The notes: generated by a model from the letters alone, not told the origin. A stretch of 64,000 nucleotides of DNA from Platerodrilus igneus (GCA_036346225.1 JARFIW010001670.1:2728001-2792000); one strand, 5' to 3'. Counted from the first letter of the stretch, positions 10,191 through 23,230 are shown. Program-made: numbers and translations.

Positions 10191-11908
10191 CGGCGACCTC
10201 CTGGTGAATTGGGATTCCTTCTACAAAATGCTATATCTGTGTGTAAATAAAGCAAACAATTTCCAGTTGCAACTCACCTAAATCTATCTTAAATGCAATA
10301 ATATTTTATTATTCCTGTAAACAGGTATGCATACAAAATTTTAAAGTTATTTATATCAATACAATGCTCCTCTAAACAAATACCCACACAGAATTGTAAA
10401 ATTTCATATGTAGTTCATATTCAATTAATCACAACCTTGCTGATTCTGTGATAATAATTTACAACACGTCTCAAATTTTCGCTTAAAGCTGTCAAGTCCA
10501 GATTTTATACATGTAATTATTTAACTTTATTCTGTAACTAAAAGTATACGTTGCATAATCTTATAAATATTTTTCAAAAAACAAGCAACATGCATATTGC
10601 AATAATACAAAAAACAAACAACCATTTCTAGTTATCTATAACTTGCAGCGTCTTCAGGTGGCTAACGGAATTCCATGGAGCCAAGAGTAGCTATCGGGTT
10701 TTTATTTCTATTATCTATTTATTGCTTGAAACCAATTCGTCCAAATGTTTTTGATTTGGTTTAGTTGAAATCCGGTAGAATCTCACCACGTTAACGCCCG
10801 TCCGTTAATTCATAATAACAGGGGCGTACTCGATTAACTTTTTTCGCGGTCACCTTGACATGCGTTTTTGTTTATGGCTCGCGAATAATTAATTTGTGAT
10901 TTTTCCTACACTGTATAGCCTTCGTCCTTTTTTTTCTACTTGTCATATGTTTAGTGAGGATAACGTTGCATCACATTCTTATTCTACGCAAATCAGACAT
11001 GACCCCATATATAATCCCATCACGCAAAACCACGTATCCATGATTTGCATTTTCTATGCAATCTGAATAAATACACTGAAAACCCTTTTAATTTGTATGA
11101 AATGGAATCATTAATTATCTGTAACTTGATATTGGCGAGTTTCACTACTTAGTGTGCGTCTTGTTACAGGCGGAAAAGCTACTAAGTATGTATTTTCCAG
11201 TAGAATTATAAAATGGGGGCGGCCTGTAAAACAAAAATTAAAGGGGGATCACCGGCACTAGCTAGCGGAAGGTCGTGGATCATATAGAGGGTTAAAATTT
11301 TGCAAAAAGGGTTAAATTAATTTATAATATACTACGAAAGATTTGGCACTTACAATTCATAAATTTTAATTTAGAAATTTAAGTGACTAGGTGACTATGG
11401 AATTTATGAAAATTTTGAGTGCACAAGTAGTTCCCAAACACTTGTATATGAACGAAAACTTGTATTATAAATCTTACACTAAATTAATCCTATGGTTTAT
11501 GGCCAAAACGTCCTAACAAACAAACTAACTAAAAATTGGTCATGCTACTTAACTATAAAAACTTACTTACTAAAAATTGTACATTGTTTAAGGGGTTGTT
11601 TTCCAACGTAGAACAGTTCTAAATTGAGGGAGAGAATCTCGCTTGTTGCTTCTGTTTATAATTTTTAAAGAATTGACTGGCACACGAACCCGGCAGGATC
11701 TTGACAATATCACTTACTTGTGCGTCACACGCCTACAAGCTTCTTAATAGTTACCTTGTATCACTATAAATCTGCGAACATATGGGCATAACCCTCGCGA
11801 ATTGGAAAAGTAATCACTCCTTTCCAATTTTTAATATCGTGATACGAAGTGAAATATTATATTTAATTATACTGACATACTCTAATGTAATTGAGAGAGT
11901 GAATAAAC

Positions 11909-11937
11909 TTATCTTTATCTTTATCTTTATCTTTATA
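11909..11937. repeat. (CTTTAT)n microsatellite
   Basis: About four and a half perfect CTTTAT units. Confidence 0.85.
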
Positions 11938-13340
11938 TCTGTGATGCCGGAGAACGCTACCCGCGAACTACGTGTCTTTCTACTTCTTGACCACGGGCAA
12001 CCCCATTGAAAAACTCTATTTTTTGGCTAAAGCATTAAGTTATATAGACTAATTCTTACCCTAATCATAATGTACGTCATTTTCTGTTATCCAATGACTG
12101 AACAGAACTTCCCACAAAACAAGATTTCAGAAACCAAATCCAACCCCTTTTTAGATGAGAGTCGCGGAAGCAATTATTTTCTCAAGGGTTTAAATTATAT
12201 TGTACCTTCTACGAATTTCTTAATTATTGAAATGTGGAACCTACCTATGGCGACAGTAGTCTGCCATTAACAAAGACCGGCTAATCTACTTGAGCCGAAA
12301 TGGATTTTAAATACAATGGATGTTTCCAGACTACTTAAAATTACTTGTAATATTTGAACAAATCAAATTGGAAATAGTTTTCGTTATTTATAATGTTTCG
12401 TTTTCTATAACCCGCTGTCAATCAACGAAAGTATTAAAAAAGTTAAGGTTTTCAAACTAAAAATTGCTTTCCTTTATTTACGCTAAAAGGTACTATTACA
12501 TTTTAATTTTATCAGATTCGTCAATCTGTAACCGACCTAAACTTTACGCGGTTTATTGTATTTGATTTACAAAGGCAGATCTTTAAATGATGAACTGCCG
12601 CTGGAATTCCTAATAGTTTAGTAGCCTGAAGCTATCTGTAAAGCTGGTCTTTTATTATAAGCGAGCCTAACTAAATATGAAGTAATTTATTGTGGAATTT
12701 TTGTCTATACTTTATGCAAGTTACTGAATTTTAATTAATTGATCTCTGTATTTGTTAACATTACAAAATAATGTTAGTCTTTTCAAATAATTACTACATT
12801 GTATGGACCTGCTTATAGTGTGTCTGAGATTTTCTTTGTATGGTAACTACGCAAAATTAGTTATTTATCTTACTAAAATTTGTAAAAGACTTTCCTATTT
12901 TTGGGATAATTATGATATGGAACATGCACATTAAAATTTTTCTTTTATTTACTTCGTATTTCTAGCTATCTTAAAATGACATGACCACACTATGTAAATT
13001 TGTCGTTACAATTATAATGGTTATTTTTGGGGATTTAAAATAATTTATGCACCTGAGTTACATTCCCATATGTATTACCCAGAAATAAAACCACGATTTT
13101 GTAGTTTTTCATTTATGACTTGAATTTTCTTTAATGGAACAAAAAATTTATTCAAATGCTATGCCTAATCAAAACTATTATTTATAAAATCGAAATATAC
13201 AGGATATATCAGTATTAAGATGTCCGTTTAAGATTATTTTTTTTGCATGCGGGTTTTATTTTTAACGTAACACTAATGCGTTACAAGCGGTTCCAGTTCA
13301 TAGAGATCTGGGTTTCTCGAATACGGTGACCTTGCCCCGC

Positions 13341-13540
13341 AAAGCGTTCCGTGGTGCCACTTCGTAGCTACATGCATGGAAGACATTGTATAATCATCCG
13401 CGTGTAGAATTGCTTTTCGCTTTGTGCTGTTGGTTTGCAACTATATGTACGAGCGACTTCATGCCATCACAAAGCACTCAGTGACGCCGCTTTGTAGCTA
13501 CATGTACCGGTGGAAGCATATCCGTTTACGCGGGAAAAAA
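13341..13540. repeat. Imperfect 130-bp tandem duplication
   Basis: AAAGCGTTCC...GTGCCACTTCGTAGCTACATG at 13341 recurs as AAAGCACTCA...ACGCCGCTTTGTAGCTACATG at 13471. The two copies also share the following GGAAG and CCGTTTACGCG-like bases. Non-coding. Confidence 0.55.
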
Positions 13541-14658
13541 TTTCAAAATTAGCCGCTCTCAATAACTTTTAAAGTTCTGTAGTTTTTATTTTAAACAAAA
13601 CACATATATTTTAATATCGAGGGAGAAATTTGAAAACTACTGTATTAATTTTATGTTCCACTCCCTCAGCTTTAGTATCCCCACATTGAAATTTCAAATT
13701 ACACCACCTAGCTTGTGATATACCACTTTATATAGAAAAATAAGCTTTGCCCAAAGAGTAGTTTGGCTGTTTTGGAATTAGCAACGGACCTTTTGGAATG
13801 TTTGAATTCATGTGCCTACACGCCAAGATTATGCTGTTGTTTAGTTTTGAATATTTGTGTAAACCACAAATTTTACATAGTCCTAGAGATTGAATTCAGT
13901 GGTGCCAAATCCAGAGATGTAGCCAACCATTCTATAAAATCTCTTCTCCCAAAGAATATCTTTGGTAAGTCAATTTCGAACAGCTGATACGAAATGAGGA
14001 GTAGCCCATCCTGCTGAAGATGTAAATTTTGTTCGTCCAGTACTATGTAAACTTTCTGGTGAACCTGATTTTGCAACGACCGAGTAATGAGTGATCAATA
14101 ATGTTTTACAATAAAATCGAGATGTAATTCTTCAGGCAAATTGTCATAAATTAAACTTTGCAAAATTATTTTATTGTGACTAGCCATACATTGATTTTTA
14201 CAAGATACTAACTATATCTTCCTTGAAAATGCGTAGATTGTTACGGTTTCAGTATCCACAAACCGCTGAAAACCAATTCCACTAAAAGGTCGATTTGTCT
14301 CAATAATATGCTTTATAATATTTGGGCAGTCTAAAATTTTCAGGGACATTATTTCAGAAATTTTAATTTTCTATCATTATTATCTTCGCTAAGTTGTTGA
14401 TGAATCTGCGTTTTATATGGCGTTGACGCCGGCAAGAAATATATTTTGTTTAAAACCTTAATTAATCATACTTTATTAAATTACTGCTAAAGGGCGCATT
14501 TAGTACAATTTGTATTTTTTAAATTAATAAACAATAAATTGAAACATGTGCCAAATCTAGCAATAACTGAAAGAATGGAGGGGAAAAACTAACAAATGCG
14601 CCATGTATATTTCATGCATTGGGTGTTATGTTTACCTTTAAGGGTTGTGCACCATGAA

Positions 14659-14757
14659 CAGTGTGGTGTATAGAAAAATTTATAAAAAAAAGGACGTTGG
14701 GCGCTAATGTGGTGTGGTGTATAAAAAGATTTAAGAAAAAGCGACGTTGGGCGCCAA
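14659..14757 (-). repeat. Duplicated primer-binding-site leader, left end of LTR array
   Basis: Two tandem copies of about 50 bp, each ending in GGACGTTGGGCGCTAAT or CGACGTTGGGCGCCAAT. On the minus strand the second gives TTGGCGCCCAACGTCG (14757-14742), a primer-binding site directly after LTR A. Sequence left of 14659 does not continue the array, so it is truncated here. Confidence 0.65.
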
Positions 14758-16123
14758 TGTGCACCCTTCCTTTTTACGGGTAGTAGAAAAATAGGCGAAC
14801 AGCAGAATATAAAAAATATTCTGACGGGACTAGCATCGATCTTCATCGGCTGCGGTGATCGCAAAAGACTTAAATCTCAAGGTGAGGCAAAGATACCTAG
14901 ATAAAGTTAAATGGAAACGATAACTTAACTTTTTTTTAAATAGTTAAATAAAAAATTATGTTCCTATATTTATTTTCACTAATACTAACTGATATATAAG
15001 AAGACAAAATTTTGACTATCGACATTGCGCTAAAAGATAATTTTTATTGTCAATTATAAACATAGGTAATTATCTTTTCACATAAGTAATAAAGTACATA
15101 AAGAAATTTAATTTCTCTTTATGTATAGAGCTCTTATTACAAAAAGTTTGATGAAAATACTAATGTCACAGAATACGTGAGCAGTTAGCCAAATTTATAT
15201 ATTATTAGTTTACACAAGTTAAATAAATTCGCAATTTACATGCAAGACAAATACTTTAGAATAAAGTTTTAAAGACAGATGTGATTATTTTCAAATAAAA
15301 ACTCAATCGCTTTCTTTTTTATATAAGAAACTATTTGTTTAGTAAAAGTTTTAATCTCATACCTGTAGTTTTTTATAACTCAAATAAAACAAATAAGTTA
15401 CTCAAAGTTTAACAGGTGCTCCTTTGTATCCTCCGGTGGTATTAGTAGATTATGTGAACCAGCTTGCAGGAAAACAAAAGATCTCGCACATCTCCAGAAA
15501 TTGTAGCAACCAAAACTTGTTTGATTCAGGTAATCTTCTAACGATAGTTTAAACATAGTAACTGGACAATATATACATAAAATTTAGACGGCAACGTAAT
15601 TTAAAATATAATTTATGATGAAACGCATTAAGTGAATATAAACGTAAGGGTCCAGAAGAAAATTCCAGGGTGGTAGAAAGTCCCACGTTTAAATAGTAAA
15701 AGTGGGTAACGTAGATAATCTGGTGCTCTCGGCTCCATATTCGAAAGCAAGTACAAATGGCGAGGTAACATCAAAATTGTCAAGAAAAGGTTTTGAAGGC
15801 AGTCAGGTAAGGAAAAGAATAAAACTTTGCCTTATCAAACCAAAAATAACCAAAGAAGATTGTTGGGGGAAACGAACACTAACGAACGTTTTGATTTGGC
15901 TACGATTAAGATTTACTCCAGATAAGCTTTTATAGAAGAGTATTGGTAAATTTACTAATAAGGAAATTACTTATAAACGTACGTAATCGTACATTAGGAA
16001 ACAGGAGATTTATAAATAAAGGATTTATAAAAAGATTACATAGTGTGTTATTTTCTGGAATTTATTTTAAATGTAGGAAACTTAAATTTGAGTTGGAATA
16101 TTAACAGAATTATTGATGTACTA

Positions 16124-17582
16124 GGTTATCATAAAGTAAGGGATATATTTTAAATCATTACAACTTTTTATAATAAATTAAGTTAGTAACATAAAATAAA
16201 CGAAATCTAGTTGCTAAATGAGTGGGATTTTACCGTATCTATGAGAAACAAAAGGGTTGTCATAACAATTGTTGACACTAGTGTCAAAACGAAATTATTC
16301 AATTTGAAGTTTTATTTTGAAATTAAAACTCAAGTAAACGTTGAGTTCAAACGACTCAACTGTAATAACATGGATTTACAAACAAGAATTGGTTTAGTTC
16401 AGTGCTATTATGAATCCGGCAGAAATTACACCGCTGGATTACGAAGATTTCGCACGAGAATGGGTTTGAGAGCGGGACCCTGTCAAATGAAAGCGTACCG
16501 TAATTTGATACAAAATTTGAAAGAACAGGGTCTGTAACTGACTTACCAAGATCAGGAAGACCAATAATTAGTGTTGTCCAAGTTGCAGAGGTTTTCATGA
16601 AAATCAAGACATAGCCAGAAGCAATTCACTCGCAATCAGCAGTGCAAATGCGATATCCAAGCGATTGCAAATGCCGTATACCACGGTTTGGAAAATTTTA
16701 CGCAAAATTCTAAACATGTATCCATATAAACTGAAAATGCTGTTTGAATTAAAGGACGCAGATTTGGCTACTAGGTACGATTTTTCTTTGCGAGTAATGG
16801 CTCAGATGGAAATTGAACCCGAATGGTTATCCCGTATTTTATGGACAGATGAGGCACATTTTACTCTGAATGGTGGAGTCAATACTCAAAACTGTAGAAT
16901 CTGGTCTGCAGAAAATCCGCAACAAATCGTTCAAAAGGTCTTCATGACAAGAAAGTACCGTTTGGTGCGGTTTTACAGCTGATTTTATTATTGGTCCGTA
17001 TTTCTACGAGGAAATGCAGAATGGACAAGCCGTATCTGTAACTGTAAATGGTGAACGATACTTGCAAATGTTACAAAATTATGTTATTCCACAGCTGCAA
17101 AACGAGCACTACGGAATTGAAAACATCATTTTATGCAGGATGGAGCACCCGCACATTTTTCGACCAGTCAAAGAATTGTTAACCAACGTTTTTCAAGATC
17201 GCGTGTTAAGCAGACATTTCGTAAATTCATGGCCACCAAGATCACCTGATCTAAACCCAGCGGATTACTGGCTGTGGGGTTATTTAAAAGTTTAGTGTTT
17301 AGAAGACGACCAACTACGCTACAAGAATTAAAAGACAGTATTACGGAGCAAATTGGTACAATTCAACCAGAAATGTTACGAAATGCTGTGTACAATTTGG
17401 AGGTAAGGATGGTGATCTTACAACAACAAAATGGAGGTCATATTGAGCAATTGCCGTAACCTGTTTTGGGCATACTAAATCCCATTTCATAAGCAATTAG
17501 ATTTCATTTATTTCTTGTTATTAACTTAATTTGTTAAAAAGTTATCATAATTTAAAATATATCCCTTACTTTATGATAACCC
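16124..17582 (+). mobile_element. Tc1/mariner-family DNA transposon with about 107-bp terminal inverted repeats
   Basis: A 1459-bp transposon. Left TIR 16124-16230 (GGTTATCATAAAGTAAGGG...) and right TIR 17477-17582 (inverse) match over their whole length with scattered differences. The right outer end has one extra G. TA lies on both sides (16122-16123, 17583-17584), the mariner target duplication. The equivalent uninterrupted sequence can be read in LTR B near 19700-19712, an empty site. It encodes a broken transposase. Confidence 0.92.
16370..17459 (+). pseudogene. Mariner-like transposase, frameshifted
   Basis: Starts MDLQTRIGLVQCYYESG, an N-terminal helix-turn-helix; the frame changes near 16530 and reads TGSVTDLPRSGRP. 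A stop and further shifts follow. Catalytic landmarks remain: TDEAHFTLNGGVNTQN near 16847-16890 (first Asp), QDGAPAHFS near 17136 in another frame (second Asp), and PPRSPDLNPADYWLWGYLK near 17232-17290 (third Asp). About 41 residues lie between the second and third Asp after allowing for one shift, which suggests a DD41D mariner. The total of about 363 codons is normal, so the gene is full length but dead. Confidence 0.88.
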
Positions 17583-17666
17583 TATATATTAAAAAAAAGG
17601 AAATGTATGTGTCTTAGTACAAAGCACGCTGCAACATGTTGAGGCGTAGCGAAAAGACATGTTACA

Positions 17667-18208
17667 CTGCCTCAGACCAAAGAACAAAAAATGACATTAG
17701 GAATATTTTTTTTGTAAAAATATACAACCCACAAAAAAAATTAAAAATTCTGAACGAGAACAAAACAATAATGAGTGATATATTTTGAAAAATACTAAGA
17801 AAGTTTTGTGAACGAAAAACAAACAGAAAATTTGAGTGGTTTGATATCTAACGTGTATCATCCGTGCCAGGGGATAAAGAAAATCAGTATAGACCAATAT
17901 CGGTACAGACAAAATTTGGTATATACAAAATCGGTGAAGATTAACCACTCTTAAAAATTTTTTCCAAAAAAGTACAAGGTAGAGGGAAATATTTTGGCAG
18001 TTTGCAAACTTGGAGTAGGAAGGGGATAAATGAAACCAAAACACGATACGGTTTTAGGTCAAAGAAAATTTATTCATTTCTTTTTATATTAAGAACGACA
18101 AAAAAGAGAAAAAGATTAGATATTTAGAAATCGATTCTTTAAATTTCATTCATTTAGTTAGATAAATAATTACTTTCTGTGCCAGTATTTAGAAAAATTT
18201 ATAAAAAA
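17667..18208 (-). other. Internal region 1 of the non-autonomous LTR element
   Basis: About 540 bp between LTR A and a primer-binding site. On the minus strand it holds a 115-codon open frame that is also open in internal region 2, but the two copies differ at 17 residues for about 20 base changes, which argues against a conserved protein. Confidence 0.6.
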
Positions 18209-18224
18209 CGACGTTGGGCGCCAA
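18209..18224 (-). promoter_or_regulatory. Primer-binding site next to LTR B
   Basis: Minus-strand TTGGCGCCCAACGTCG, complementary in style to the 3' end of a tRNA ending ...CGCCA (lysine-type, by resemblance). It lies immediately inside the LTR end. Confidence 0.7.
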
Positions 18225-19790
18225 TGTGCACCCTTTTTTTTACAGGTAGTAAAAGGATAGGTGAACAGCAGAATATAAAACATATTCTGGCGGGACTAGC
18301 ATCGACCTTCATCGACTGCGATGAAAGCAAAGGATTTAAATTTCAGGGTGAGGCAAAGATGCCTATATAAAATTAAATAGAAACGAAAACTTAACTTTTT
18401 TTAAATTGTTAAATACAAAATTATACTCAAAGAAAATTTTGTATATTAACGTCCAGGTAAGGCATTTGTTTAAACACATATCATTTTTACGAACGTATGC
18501 ATGAAATACCAATAATGCCGTATCTATTTTAAACACTTCATACATATGTTCTAATATTTATTTTCATTTATACTAACTGATATAGAAGAAGACATAATTT
18601 TGGCTTTCGACGTTGCGTTAAAAGATAATTCTTATTGTCAATTATAAACATAGGTAATTATCTTTTGACATATGTAATAAAGTGCAAAAAGAAATTTAAT
18701 TTCTTTTTATGTATAGAGCTCTTATCAGAAGAAGTTTAATGAAAATCTTTATGTCACAGAATACACCAGCAGTTAACCAAAATTACATATTATTAGTTTA
18801 CACAAGTTAAATAAATTCGCATCTTACCTGCAAGATAAATACTTTAGAATAAAGTTTTAAAGACAGATGTGATTATTTTTAAACAAAAACTCAATCGCCT
18901 TCTTTTTTATATAAGAAACTATTTATTTAGTAAAAGTTTTAATCTCATACCTGTAGTTTTTTGTAACTCAAATAAAACAAATAAGTTACTCAAAGTTTAA
19001 CAGGTGCTCCATTGTATCTTCCGGCGGTATTAGTAGATTATGTGAACCAGCTTGCAGGAAAAATAAAAGATCTCGCACATCCTCAGAAATTGTAGCAACC
19101 AAAATTTGTTTTATTTAGGTAATCTTCTAACAATAGTTTAAACATAGTAACTGAACAATACATACACAAAATTTAGACGGCAACGTAATTAAAAATATAA
19201 TTGATGAAGAAACGCACTAAGTGAATATAAACGTAAGGGTCCAGAAGAAAATTCCAAGGTGGTTGAAGGTCCCACGTTTAAATAGTAAAGGTGGGTAACG
19301 TAGATGATCTGGCGCTCTCGGCTCCATAGTCGAAAGCAAGTGCAAATGGCGAGATAACATCAAAATTCTCAAGAAAAGTTCTCAATGGCAGTCAGTTAAG
19401 GAAAAGATTGAAACTTTGACTTTTCAAACCAAAAATAAACAAAGAAGATTGTTGGGGGAAACGAACACTAACGAACTTCTTGATTGGGCTACAATTTAAA
19501 TTCACTCCAGATAAGCTTTTATAGAAGAGTATTGGTAAATTTACTAATAAGGAAATTACTTATAAACGTACGTAATCGTACATTAGGAAACAGAAGATTT
19601 ATAAATAAAGGATTTATAAAAAGATTACATAGTGCGTTATTTTCTGGAATATATTTTAAATGTAGGAAACTTAAATTTGAGTTGAAATATTAACAGAATT
19701 ATTGATGTTTATTAAAAAAAAAGGAAATGTATGTGTCTTAGTACGAAGCACGCTGCAACATGTTAAGGCGTAGCAAAAAGACATGTTACA
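18225..19790 (-). mobile_element. LTR B of the array
   Basis: 1566 bp, the fullest of the three LTRs. It includes both the 120-bp block missing from A and the roughly 130-bp block missing from C. Confidence 0.8.
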
Positions 19791-20335
19791 CTGCCTCAGA
19801 CCAAAGAGAAAAAAATATGACATTAGGAATATTTTTTTTGTAAAGATATACAGTCCACACAAAAATTAAAAAATTCTGAACGAGAACAAAACAATATTGG
19901 GTGATATATTTTGAAAAATACTAAGAAAGTTTTGTGAACGAAAAACAAACAGAAAATTTGAGTGGTATGATATCTAACGTGTATCATCCGTCCCAAGGAA
20001 TAAAGAAAATCAGTATAGACCAATATCGGTACAGTTAAAATTTGGTATATACAAAATCGGTGAAGACTAACCACTCTTAAAATTTTTTTCCAAAAAAGTG
20101 CAAGGTAGAAGGAAATATTTGGGCTGTTTGCAAACTTGGAGTAGGAAGGGGATAAATGAAACCAAAACACGATACGGTTTTAGGTCAAAGAAAATTTATT
20201 CATTTCTTTTTATATTTAGAACGACAAAAAAGAGAAAGAGATTAGATATTTAGAAATCGATTCTTTGAATTTCATTCATTTAGTTAGATAAATAATTAAT
20301 TTCTGTGCCAGTATTTAGAATAATTTATAAAAAAA
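19791..20335 (-). other. Internal region 2 of the non-autonomous LTR element
   Basis: Nearly identical in layout to internal region 1, between LTR B and the primer-binding site of LTR C. No gag or pol similarity. Confidence 0.6.
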
Positions 20336-20351
20336 CGACGTTGGGCGCCAA
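20336..20351 (-). promoter_or_regulatory. Primer-binding site next to LTR C
   Basis: Same 16-base minus-strand motif TTGGCGCCCAACGTCG, directly inside LTR C. Confidence 0.7.
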
Positions 20352-21767
20352 TGTGCACCCTTTTTTTACAGGTAGTAAAAGGATAGGTGAACAGCAGAAT
20401 ATAAAACATATTCTGGCGGGTCTAGTCTTCATCGGCTGCGATGAAAGCAAAGGACTTAAATTTCAGGTTGAGGCAAAGATACCTATATAAAGTTAAATAG
20501 AAACGATAAGTTAACTTTTTTTAAATTGTTAAATAAAAAATTATACTCAAAGAAAAGTTTGTTTATTAACGTCCAGGTAAGGCATTTGTTTAAACACATA
20601 TCATTTCTACGAACGTATGCATGAAGTACCAATAATGACGTATCTATTTTAAACACTTCATACATATGTTCTAATATTTATTTTCATTAATACTAACTGA
20701 TATAGAAGAAGACATAATTTTGACTATCGACGTTGTGTTAAAAGATAATTCTTATTTTATTATTCTTATATTATTAGTTTACACAAATTAAATAAATTCG
20801 CATTTTACCTGCAAGATAAATACTTTAGAATAAAGTTTTAAAGACGGATGTGATTATTTTTAAACAAAAACTCAATCGCCTTCTTTTTTACATAAGAAAC
20901 TATTTATTTAGTAAAAGTTTTAATCTCATACCTGTAGTTTTTTGTAACTCAAATAACATAAATAAGTTATTCAAAGTTTAACAGGTGCTCCTTTGTATCC
21001 TCCGGCGGTATTAGTAGATTATGTGAACCAGCTTGCAGGAAAAACAAAAGATCTCGCACATCCTCAGAAATTGTAGCAACCAAAACTTGTTTGATTCAGG
21101 TAATCTTCTAACAATAATTTAAACATAGTAACTGGACAATGCATACACAAAATTTAGACGGCAACGAAATTTAAAATATAATTGACGAAGAAACGCATTA
21201 AGTGAATATAAACGTGAGGGTCCAGAAGAAAATTCCAGGGTGGTAGAAAGTCCCACGTTTAAATAGTAAAAGTGGGTAAGGTAGATAATCTGGTGCTCTC
21301 GGCTCCATATTTGAAAGCAAGTACAAATGGCGAGGTAACATCAAAATTCTCAAGAAAAGCTTTGGAAGGTAGTCAAATAAGGAAAAGAATGAAACTTTGA
21401 CTTATCAAACCAAAAATAACTAAGGAAGATTGTTGGAAACGAACACTGACGAACGTCTTGATTAGGCTACGATTCAGATTCACTAGATATGCTTTTATAG
21501 AAGAGTATTTGTAAATTTACCAATAGGGAAATTACTTATATACGTACGTAATCGTACATTAGGAAACAGGAGATTTATATATAAAGAATTTATAAAAAAA
21601 GTTATACAGTATGTTATTTTCTGAAATTTATTTTAAATGTAGGAAACTTAAATTTGAGTTGGAATATTAACAGAATTCACTGTTATTTATTAACAAAAAG
21701 GAAATGTATGTGTCTTAGTGCAAAACACGCTGTAACATGCTGAGGCGTAGCGAAAAGACATGTTACA
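20352..21767 (-). mobile_element. LTR C, outer 5' LTR of the array
   Basis: 1416 bp. It ends at TGTTACA (21767) with non-repeat flank beyond, marking the right border of the whole array. It lacks about 130 bp present in A and B. Confidence 0.8.
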
Positions 21768-22741
21768 ATATCCTAACCGAGCGTATTATTTGATTACCTT
21801 CTATGTCGATTATCAGTAGCTTATTAGGTAATGGGTTATAAGAGTTATTTTGTTCGTTCATGTAATATTACCTTTACACGAGTGATTCAATACAGATTGC
21901 TACATACCTAGAAGTAGCCGGAAGAAACGTAAATATCAGGCTAACTACTGGACCAAAAAAAAACACGTCGCCCACGATTATCTATTAACAATAAAAATAA
22001 ATTAAAATTTCTTGATTCACATGGACAAAAAAAAGTATTAAGTTTAGGTTATATTGTAAAAGACAACTTTTATAATGGATCCACGAAGTGCGCATTTTGT
22101 AGCTAACATGTAATAAAACTCTTCGAAAAAAAGTAATGCTTAGATTTTTCAATAGCTAGTGTGTTAAATTAAAGTATTAAATGTAGATTTTCTCAATAGT
22201 ACGCGTGTTAAATTAAAGTATTAAATGTAGGTTTTCTCAATAGCAAATGTGTTAAATTAAAGTATTAAATGTAGACCAAGTTGTAGTAAGAATTAAGGAA
22301 ATATAACCAGAAGCACTAGCAAAGCTAGCTTTTAAACATGTATGGTGAACTAGTTTCACAGCATCAATCGCTGATAAATAATAATTCTCGATGTGCATAA
22401 AAGAAAACGAGTCACATACCTCTATGCCGGGGTGAGTGAACACAGCAATGCCACGGTAGTCACGATCCATTTTCCCTGCCACCGTAACTACAGCGGCAGT
22501 TTACAGACAAAAGCAGTTGGTCTACGTCAACGAACAGTTGGCCCTACATAAAGAAAGAACCAATTTGGCCTCCAGCTAGGAGTTAAAAAGAGAATCTGAT
22601 TAGATACACCGATGCACGCAAGATACCTCCTACTTGTCAAACAAAAAAACGTGCATCGCTGTAGAAAATATTTCAACGCACAAGCTGCAGAATAAAATTT
22701 AAAATTGGTTTGAATAACACGAGTTTGAACTACAATCCTTG
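21768..22741. other. Unassigned sequence right of the LTR array
   Basis: No supported gene. A 76-codon minus-strand frame at 22252-22482 has a faint resemblance to a LINE endonuclease (GIAVFTHPGIEVCDSF) but is too short to call. Confidence 0.4.
22142..22272. repeat. 44-bp tandem repeat, three copies
   Basis: Units at 22142-22184, 22185-22228 and 22229-22272, each ending GTGTTAAATTAAAG-TATTAAATGT. The last 31 bases of the units are identical; differences cluster at the front. Confidence 0.9.
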
Positions 22742-23230
22742 CGTTATCAAAGCGCATTAGCAAACTGGAAAACACGCTATCAACTAATTGTAGGATTCAT
22801 TATGTTGGCAAGTCTTTAGGTTGGAAACACAAGAGAAAGCAATTATATGTTATCGGAATGTTTAACAAATTAACGGATACCTAAAACAAGGTATTGATTA
22901 TTTATTTTGTCGAATAAATTTTCGTTTTAGAATGAATAGGTTTGAAAGAAATGTTATGATTGCGCGTACTATTGTAACGAGGGAAAAATACGGAATGAGG
23001 TTTTGAATAGAAACAGAAGCTAGGTGAATGAAAAACGAATTACCATTACCACAAAAAGGACGCATTTGAATCTATCGTCGAAAATAAACGTAACAAGATA
23101 ATCAAAGAGTTTTATGTTAAACCGACCTATCGTGCTCTGTTGTTGCATATGCTTTCTTATTTCAAATTTACGTATTTATCTCAGCAATAGTAAGTACGAC
23201 TTAATTAATACAAAGCATTCATTTTTGTAT
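22742..23230 (+). repeat. BEL/Pao 5' end (LTR or leader), shared with 48453-48960
   Basis: Shares ordered blocks with 48453-48960, for example GTTATCAAA, GATTAGCAAACT, a CCTAAAACA-GGT block and TTTGAAA. In both places a BEL gag starts 700-800 bp downstream. It is therefore probably the LTR and leader of the same BEL family; exact borders are not determined. Confidence 0.55.

Larger units (their letters stand above)
10191..14642. other. Long stretch without recognisable genes
   Basis: Only short open frames (largest 75 codons) with no family resemblance and no convincing splice-joined exons. It contains a CTTTAT hexamer run at 11909-11937 and a two-copy repeat at 13341-13540. The rest is plain AT-rich intergenic DNA as far as I can see. 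Confidence 0.5.
14758..17666 (-). mobile_element. LTR A of the array (interrupted by a mariner transposon)
   Basis: About 1448 bp of LTR once the transposon at 16124-17582 and one TA are discounted. Compared with B and C it lacks about 120 bp near 14955. LTR open frames such as 15702-15935 are not genes. Confidence 0.8.
14742..21767 (-). mobile_element. Multimeric non-autonomous LTR element: LTR-internal-LTR-internal-LTR
   Basis: Three LTRs (A 14758-17666, B 18225-19790, C 20352-21767) alternate with two internal segments of only about 560 bp (17667-18224 and 19791-20351). All lie on the minus strand. Each LTR reads TGTAACATG...GGGTGCACA in element orientation and is followed by the same primer-binding site TTGGCGCCCAACGTCG. 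The shared sequence ends exactly at TGTTACA; beyond LTR C (21768 on) the flank differs, which fixes that LTR border. No gag or pol is present, so replication would need proteins from another element. Tandem sharing of LTRs suggests recombination or repeated integration. LTR A also carries a mariner insertion. Confidence 0.8.

Noticed and set aside
13763..14076. Overlapping 67-74-codon frames as small genes
   Set aside because: No family resemblance, no splice-consistent extension, and opposite frames overlap each other.
17697..20170. 115-codon minus-strand frame conserved in both internal regions of the LTR array
   Set aside because: The two copies differ at 17 residues with only about 20 base changes, so nearly every change alters the protein; no sign of protein-level constraint.
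22252..22482. 76-codon minus-strand frame as a LINE endonuclease fragment
   Set aside because: Resemblance limited to one short block; not enough to call.
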